Made by a program: the position numbers and the translations under genes. Below, piece after piece: positions 5,697 to 10,246 of a stretch of DNA of 10,246 bases. The notes below the pieces were generated by a model. That model saw nothing but the letters and a program-made list of their open reading frames with translations. It did no database searches and was not told the origin of the DNA. Each line of letters begins with the position of its first letter. Position 1 is the first letter of the stretch. This stretch comes from Actinomycetota bacterium (GTDB lineage Bacteria > Actinomycetota > Geothermincolia > Geothermincolales > RBG-13-55-18): the NCBI GenBank assembly GCA_028275245.1, contig JAPWVA010000019.1, positions 1 to 10,246 of the forward strand. Direction: 5' to 3'.

Positions 5697-8075
5697 ATGG
5701 CGAACATCAGGGTTCATCAGCTGGCCAAGGAGCTCGGCATCAGCAGCAAGGAGCTCATCTCCTATCTCCAGGATATGGGGTTGGAGATAAACAACCCCCT
5801 TTCCTCGCTGGACGATGTGACTGCCGAACGAGTGAGGGAGGAACTGCTTCGGGAGAAGAAGGGGACCAGGGGAAAAGCGGCCGTTGAGGAGGATAAAGCC
5901 GGGGACAAAAAGGCACCCGGAGGTGCTGCCACGAAACCAGCCGCTGAGAGGGAAACGAGGAGTAAAAGGGTTACCGAGCCGGAAAAGGGAGCGGTAAAGG
6001 CGGTTCCCCCTAAAGGCCCTCAGGCAGGGGCTCCCCGGGCGGTAACGCCCAGCCACCAGGATAGGGTTGGGGAAAAACCGAGAATAAGCTCAGGGAAACC
6101 ACCTGCTCCCCAAAGAAGGGCCAAGCCCCACGCCGGGACCGGTGAGGCCCGTAAGGTAAGGGAGCGGCCAGAGGCCGGGCCAAGAGAGGATAGGATCGCC
6201 CCACCCGAGTCGGCGCGTGGCCCTGAAAGGGCCCGGGAGGCCAAGGCTGAAGAGGTTGCTGCTCCACGGGCCCAGGAAGCCTCTCCGGAGGTACCCACGC
6301 GGAAGAAGATACGGGTTCCCTCGGGAATATCGGCGAGGGATTTCGCCCAGCTGGTGGGAAGGACCCCTGCGGATATAATCAAGATGCTCTTGGAACTGGG
6401 GGAGATGGTGAACATAAACCAGCCCGTATCTGACGAGGCCCTGGTCCTACTGGGAGAGGAACTCGGGTTCGAGGTGGAGCTCAAGACCAAGAGGCTGGAG
6501 GAGGTACCCCCGGTAACGGAGGACAAACCCGAGTCCCTGAGGCCGAGGCCGCCGGTGGTTACGGTGATGGGCCATGTGGATCACGGGAAGACCTCCCTCC
6601 TCGATGCCATACGCAAGACATCGGTCACCGCCCAGGAGGTGGGCGGAATCACCCAGCACATCGGAGCATCGGTGGTGGAGTTCCAGGGAAAGACCATTAC
6701 CTTCATAGATACCCCGGGACACGAATCCTTCACCGCCCTCCGAGCACGGGGGGCTCAGGTAACCGACATAGCCGTATTGGTGGTGGCCGCGGATGACGGG
6801 GTCATGCCCCAGACCATCGAAGCCATCAACCACGCCAAGGCGGCCGACGTGCCCATACTCGTGGCGGTGAACAAGATCGACAAGCCGGATGCCAACCCCA
6901 CCCGCGTGCGCCAGCAACTCACCGAGTTCAACTTAGTACCCGAGGAGTGGGGCGGGGACACCATATTCGTGGACGTGTCCGCCAAGGAGGGCACCAACCT
7001 GGACCACCTGCTGGAGATGATCCTCCTGCTGGCCGAGATGCACGAGCTCAAGGCCAACCCCGATGCCCCAGCTAGCGGGAACATCATCGAGGCCAAGCTG
7101 GATAGGGGAAGGGGCCCGGTGGCAACGGTGATCGTGAAGCGGGGCACCCTGAGAAGGGGCGATGCGGTGGTGGCGGGCAAGACCTACGGGAAGGTGAGGG
7201 CCCTCATCGATGATAAGGGCCGGCAGGTAAAGGAGGCAGGACCCTCCACCCCTGTGGAGATCATAGGCCTGGACTCGGTGCCCATGGCCGGCGATGACTT
7301 CTTCGTGGTGGAAGACGAGAAGAAGGCCAAGGCCATCGTGCAGACCCGCCTGGAGAAGGAGAGGCTGGAGGAGAGCAAAAGGGCCACCCGTACCCTTTCC
7401 CTGGAGGACTTGTTCCAAAGGCTGCGAGAAGGCGGGACCCAGGAATTCAACCTTATCATCAAGGGTGACACGCAGGGCTCGGTGGAGGCGGTGAGGGATT
7501 CCGTCCAGCGGATACAAGTGGAGGGCATAGATATAAACATCATCCACTCCGGAGTGGGGGCGGTCACCGTGAACGACGTGACCCTGGCCAAAGCATCCGG
7601 CGCCGTGATAATCGGTTTCAACGTCAGGCCAGAGCCCAAGGCGGCGGAGGCGGCGGAAAGAGAACAGGTGGAGATCCGGACTTACCGGGTGATCTACCAG
7701 CTGCTGGAGGAGCTGGAGGCTGCCCTGAGAGGCATGTTGAAGCCCGAGTTCGAGGAAGTGCGCACCGGCTTGCTCGAGGTCCGGGCCACCTTCCGGGTGC
7801 CCAAGGTCGGGGTGGTGGCGGGGGCCTATGTGAAAGAAGGTGAAATAAACAGGAATTCCACTGTTAGGCTCGTGAGGGACGGGGCGATAATCTACGAGGG
7901 CAAGGTCTCATCCCTAAAGAGGTTCAAAGACGATGTGCGCTCGGTTTCGGCTGGGTACGAGTGCGGGGTAGGCCTGGAGAACTTCCAGGACATCAAGGAA
8001 GGCGACCTCATCGAGGTCATCGAGGTGCGCGAGGTGAGCCGTGAGGCGCCGAGCGTTTCCGGGACCGAGGAATGA
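5697..8075 (+). CDS. infB: Translation initiation factor IF-2
   Basis: 792 residues. IF-2 is the GTPase that brings formyl-methionyl-tRNA to the 30S subunit and promotes 50S joining. An IF2_N module lies at about 1-50 (IRVHQLAKELGISSKELI). It is followed by a low-complexity linker rich in Lys, Arg, Glu, Ala and Pro (about 54-202), then a second IF2_N module (about 203-265). The G domain starts near 286: G292HVDHGKT299, switch I GGITQHIGA (316-324), D338TPGH342, N392KID395 and SAK (428-430). Domains II, III and the tRNA-binding C-terminal domain follow to the end. All GTPase motifs are intact. The start ATG at 5697 has a modest purine-rich ribosome site. It ends 9 bases before ylxP, so the two are likely translated together. 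Whether shorter IF-2 forms arise from internal starts cannot be told. Confidence 0.98.
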   Translation: MANIRVHQLAKELGISSKELISYLQDMGLEINNPLSSLDDVTAERVREELLREKKGTRGKAAVEEDKAGDKKAPGGAATKPAAERETRSKRVTEPEKGAVKAVPPKGPQAGAPRAVTPSHQDRVGEKPRISSGKPPAPQRRAKPHAGTGEARKVRERPEAGPREDRIAPPESARGPERAREAKAEEVAAPRAQEASPEVPTRKKIRVPSGISARDFAQLVGRTPADIIKMLLELGEMVNINQPVSDEALVLLGEELGFEVELKTKRLEEVPPVTEDKPESLRPRPPVVTVMGHVDHGKTSLLDAIRKTSVTAQEVGGITQHIGASVVEFQGKTITFIDTPGHESFTALRARGAQVTDIAVLVVAADDGVMPQTIEAINHAKAADVPILVAVNKIDKPDANPTRVRQQLTEFNLVPEEWGGDTIFVDVSAKEGTNLDHLLEMILLLAEMHELKANPDAPASGNIIEAKLDRGRGPVATVIVKRGTLRRGDAVVAGKTYGKVRALIDDKGRQVKEAGPSTPVEIIGLDSVPMAGDDFFVVEDEKKAKAIVQTRLEKERLEESKRATRTLSLEDLFQRLREGGTQEFNLIIKGDTQGSVEAVRDSVQRIQVEGIDINIIHSGVGAVTVNDVTLAKASGAVIIGFNVRPEPKAAEAAEREQVEIRTYRVIYQLLEELEAALRGMLKPEFEEVRTGLLEVRATFRVPKVGVVAGAYVKEGEINRNSTVRLVRDGAIIYEGKVSSLKRFKDDVRSVSAGYECGVGLENFQDIKEGDLIEVIEVREVSREAPSVSGTEE

Positions 8076-8084
8076 CGGGGTGCC

Positions 8085-8372
8085 ATGTTCGTGGGTGCGT
8101 TGCGCTTGGAGCTGTTCTTGCCCGAGTGCGGAAGCCTCAAGGAGAAGAGAAAGGTGATAAAGAGCATCATCGACCGGACCCGGAGCCGCTTCAACGTGGC
8201 CGTGGCGGAGGTCGACAAGCATGACCTCTGGCAGTTATCCAGCCTGGGCTTCACCTGCGTGAGCCCCAGCGAGTCGGCCGCCCGGGAGACCTTGCTTAGG
8301 GTGGAGAGATGGGTGAGGTCCCTGGGCACCGCCGAGGTTTTAGAATCCCCCATCGACATCTTCACTTCCTGA
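8085..8372 (+). CDS. ylxP: YlxP-like protein, DUF503 family
   Basis: 95-residue protein of the DUF503 family, whose molecular role is not firmly known. The match rests on the opening VGALRLELFLPECGSLKEKRKV (two halves of the family's first strand and helix, residues 3-24) and on RFNVAVAEVDKHDLWQ (35-50), which is close to the family consensus. Length is normal. No catalytic residues are apparent; a small ferredoxin-like fold is expected from the family. The start ATG at 8085 has only a weak, close ribosome site (GGGGTG, 8077-8082), so coupling to infB, which stops 9 bases upstream, is likely. Its place between infB and rbfA is conserved in Bacillota and Actinomycetota and suggests a link to ribosome assembly or initiation. 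Confidence 0.9.
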   Translation: MFVGALRLELFLPECGSLKEKRKVIKSIIDRTRSRFNVAVAEVDKHDLWQLSSLGFTCVSPSESAARETLLRVERWVRSLGTAEVLESPIDIFTS

Positions 8373-8394
8373 GCGCCACCGGAGCTGATCCAGC

Positions 8395-8808
8395 ATGATC
8401 CCCGAGAGGATGAAAAGGGTCAACGAGACCTGCCGCGAAGTCCTTGGGGAAATCCTCCAGGAGGACCTGAAGGATCCCCGCCTGGGCTTCGTGACGGTCA
8501 CCAAGGTGGAGGTTTCCCCCGATCTGAAGCAGGCCAAGGTGTGGGTAAGCGTGCTGGGAGGGGAGGGGGAAGTGGAGGAAACCTTCCGGGTCCTGGAAAG
8601 GGCCCGGGGGTTCATCCGAAGCCGTCTGGGTTCAAGGGTGCGGCTGAAGTACACCCCCAGCCTCAGCTTCTACAGGGACAGGGGCGCTGAGATCAGCGAG
8701 AAGGTGCAGATGTTGCTCCACGAGGTGATTCCCGGAGAGGAGGGCGAGGCTCCGGAGGACCTTGGAGAGGAAAGCGGGGAGACCAGGGAGGGTGAGGAGG
8801 AGGCTTGA
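8395..8808 (+). CDS. rbfA: 30S ribosome-binding factor RbfA
   Basis: 137 residues. RbfA binds the 30S subunit and helps 16S rRNA 5' end maturation. A single KH-like domain covers about 1-110, with the family stretches LKDPRLGFVTVTKVEVSPDL (25-44) and RLKYTPSLSFYRDRG (83-97). The last 24 residues form a Glu/Asp/Gly-rich acidic tail, which varies between species. The start ATG at 8395 follows GGAG (8381-8384) by 10 bases. It lies 22 bases after ylxP and shares the operon with RimP, the other 30S maturation factor, and with IF-2. Confidence 0.95.
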   Translation: MIPERMKRVNETCREVLGEILQEDLKDPRLGFVTVTKVEVSPDLKQAKVWVSVLGGEGEVEETFRVLERARGFIRSRLGSRVRLKYTPSLSFYRDRGAEISEKVQMLLHEVIPGEEGEAPEDLGEESGETREGEEEA

Positions 8809-8919
8809 CGGCGAGCCGGGACCGGACCCGGAGCCTGGATCCGGGATGAACGCGAGGGTCAGGACATCTGGCGACGGTGGGGCCCTTTAGAGGGTGATAT
8901 CGGAGCGGGGAGGCAAGGG
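8809..8919 (+). other. rbfA-nrnA spacer with competing hairpins
   Basis: 111 bases, the second longest gap in the operon. CCGGG (8816-8820) can pair with CCCGG (8827-8831), and that same CCCGG can pair instead with CCGGG (8841-8845), so two hairpins exclude each other. A third small hairpin, CCCT-TTAG-AGGG, is at 8883-8894. None has a T-run. A 14-codon frame from the ATG at 8846 has no family likeness. Confidence 0.4.
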
Positions 8920-9936
8920 ATGAAGTCAAATCCGAAGGAAAGGGAGATAGGGGAAAGGCTGGCAGGCGCCCATCGCGTGGCGGTGGCCACCCACGTCAAC
9001 CCCGATGGGGACGGGTTGGGTTCGGTGGCGGGACTTTCCCTCTTTCTGGAACGGCTGGGCAAGGTGGTATATCCGTGCATCCCTCGATTGAACGAACTTC
9101 CTCCCCAGTACTCCTACCTTCCCGGAAGGGAGAAGATAGGCACCTGCGGGGAACCCGGGGAACCTCCGGAGGTATTCGTGGCCCTGGACTGTAGCAACCT
9201 GGAGCGCCTGGAGTCGCTGGCGCCCATAGCCAGGGCCTCCGGCATCCTCATCAACGTGGATCACCACGAGGATAACACGGAATACGGGGACATCAACCTG
9301 GTGGACGAGAGGGCCTCGTCCACCGCGGAGCTGGTGTTTCGGGTCTTCAGGGCTAACGGATGGGAAATCGATCCCGCCGTGGCCACCTGCCTTTACACCG
9401 GCCTATTCACCGATACCGGAAGGTTCCAGCACCCCAATACCACCCCCGAGGCCTTTCGCATCGCCTACGAGCTAGCTCTAGCGGGAGCGGAGGTGTCTCG
9501 GGTGGCCAGGGAGGTTTACCAAAACCAATCCCTTTCCTACGTTCATCTGCTGGGCCTGGTGTTGGAGAGGGCCAGGTTGTCCCGGGAAGTAGGCCTGGTC
9601 TACTCCACTATCAGCCAGGAGGACCTGAGGGCTACGGGAGCCAGCCTGTCAGAAGCGGAGGACCTGGTGGACTACCTGAGAACGGTGAGGGGCGGAAAGG
9701 TGGTGGCCCTGCTCAAGGAGCTGGAGGATGGTAGGGTGCGGGTGAGCCTCAGGTCCCGTGACGATCTCCCCGTGGGGCCCATCGCACGGGAGCTGGGGGG
9801 CGGAGGGCATGCCATGGCCGCCGGTTATACCACGGAAAAGAACCTGGACGGCGCGCTCAGGGAACTGATCTCGATCTTGGCACGGCTGGCGGGGCACCAA
9901 GTCCCAGGAGCTGAGGGAGGCGAGGAAGACCGGTGA
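8920..9936 (+). CDS. nrnA: NrnA-type DHH phosphoesterase (nanoRNase / pAp phosphatase)
   Basis: 338 residues. NrnA-type enzymes degrade 2-5-nucleotide RNAs to mononucleotides and remove the 3' phosphate of pAp, using manganese. The DHH domain carries its metal ligands: H25VNPDGDGLGS (His25, Asp29, Asp31), Asp90 in VALDCS, and D114HH116 in INVDHHEDN. A conserved DTGRFQH is at 165-171. The C-terminal DHHA1 domain ends with the substrate-binding GGGGHAMAAG (293-302). Length fits the family. The start ATG at 8920 has the ribosome site GGGGAGG (8907-8913) 6 bases upstream. A place between rbfA and truB is common in Actinomycetota and some Clostridia. Actinobacterial members may also cleave cyclic dinucleotides or their linear products; this cannot be judged from the sequence. 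Confidence 0.93.
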   Translation: MKSNPKEREIGERLAGAHRVAVATHVNPDGDGLGSVAGLSLFLERLGKVVYPCIPRLNELPPQYSYLPGREKIGTCGEPGEPPEVFVALDCSNLERLESLAPIARASGILINVDHHEDNTEYGDINLVDERASSTAELVFRVFRANGWEIDPAVATCLYTGLFTDTGRFQHPNTTPEAFRIAYELALAGAEVSRVAREVYQNQSLSYVHLLGLVLERARLSREVGLVYSTISQEDLRATGASLSEAEDLVDYLRTVRGGKVVALLKELEDGRVRVSLRSRDDLPVGPIARELGGGGHAMAAGYTTEKNLDGALRELISILARLAGHQVPGAEGGEEDR

Positions 9937-9951
9937 TCTCTTGCTTGCAAG

Positions 9952-9981
9952 GGTCACCTGTTCCCATTAACCATGGTGATC
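9952..9981 (+). other. Possible hairpin across the truB start codon
   Basis: GGTCACC (9952-9958) can pair with GGTGATC (9975-9981) over 7 bp with one G-U pair, around a 16-base loop. The 3' arm includes the last base of the truB ATG (9973-9975). No clear ribosome site stands before this ATG. The structure is a prediction by eye and may be chance. Confidence 0.3.
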
Positions 9982-10246
9982 GGAAGTGAACTGAGTGGAG
10001 TTCTTCTGGTGGACAAGCCCGAGGGGCCCTCTTCCCACGACGTGGTGGTTTCCATAAGAAAGGCCCTGGGTATCGGGAAGGTGGGCCACGCGGGCACCCT
10101 GGACCCCCTGGCCGGGGGACTCCTGGTGGTGCTCTTGGGTGTCGCCACCAAGTTGGCGCCCTACATCCCGTCGGATCCCAAAGTCTACCGGGGCACGATG
10201 ATACTGGGCATGAAGACGGACACCATGGACCTAGAGGGGAGGCCTA
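9973..10246 (+). CDS. truB: tRNA pseudouridine(55) synthase TruB, N-terminal part, 3' end outside window
   Basis: Converts U55 in the T-loop of tRNAs to pseudouridine. The first 91 residues are visible and the frame is open at the right edge. GVLLVDKPEGPSSHDVV (9-25) is the standard TruB opening. GHAGTLDPLAGGLL holds the catalytic Asp44, and VYRGTMILGMKTDTMD contains the conserved tyrosine and TDT of the family. The ATG at 9973 is preferred, although no good ribosome site precedes it (AAGGGT at 9949-9954 is 18 bases away) and GTG at 9976 is an alternative. The frame is the same as that of nrnA, which stops 36 bases upstream, so it is likely in the same transcript. Confidence 0.95.
   Translation, partial: MVIGSELSGVLLVDKPEGPSSHDVVVSIRKALGIGKVGHAGTLDPLAGGLLVVLLGVATKLAPYIPSDPKVYRGTMILGMKTDTMDLEGRP

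Noticed and set aside
5615..5887. 90-codon frame overlapping the start of infB, considered as a remnant of ylxR
   Set aside because: It has none of the YlxR cysteine/arginine motif and mostly reads the infB coding region in another frame.
8846..8890. 14-codon frame between rbfA and nrnA
   Set aside because: No proper ribosome site and no similarity noticed; length is within chance expectation.

Overview
The window is a G+C-rich bacterial chromosome segment made almost entirely of translation, transcription and ribosome-assembly genes. The source is most likely a deep or thermophilic member of the Actinomycetota, with a high-G+C Bacillota relative as the alternative. Evidence for this is the pairing of thrS with a HIT-family gene, a short NusA (346 residues) without C-terminal repeats, the order infB-ylxP-rbfA-nrnA-truB, no L7Ae-like ylxQ gene, and two TTG starts. 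Heavy use of AGG (Arg) and ATA (Ile) codons in spite of the high G+C is often seen in thermophiles. The placement is inference, not proof.

Layout. (1) Positions 1-1507, plus strand: the C-terminal half of threonyl-tRNA synthetase, then a small HIT-domain nucleotide phosphorylase/hydrolase. (2) Positions 1614-1640: a strong terminator hairpin that can work in both directions between convergent transcription units. (3) Positions 1659-3740, minus strand: an EF-G-like translational GTPase of the EF-G2 type, standing alone. (4) Positions 3741-4040: a 300-base divergent control region. It holds a promoter for the GTPase gene, a possible nearly leaderless 9-codon upstream ORF, an 18-bp tandem duplication, an extended -10 promoter facing right, and a terminator-like hairpin just before rimP. 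(5) Positions 4041-10246, plus strand: rimP-nusA-infB-ylxP-rbfA-nrnA-truB, a NusA/IF2 operon with truB cut by the window end.

The operon products work together. RimP and RbfA mature the 30S subunit. NusA controls pausing, termination and antitermination. IF2 brings initiator tRNA to the 30S subunit. NrnA degrades nanoRNA and pAp. TruB makes pseudouridine 55 in tRNA. YlxP (DUF503) has no firmly known role.

I found no new defence, mobile or biosynthetic system here: the genes are ordinary housekeeping genes. The parts worth a second look are non-coding. They are the probable attenuator in front of rimP-nusA, the repeat and possible upstream ORF in the divergent control region, and a short structured spacer where ylxR (and often ylxQ) normally sits between nusA and infB.
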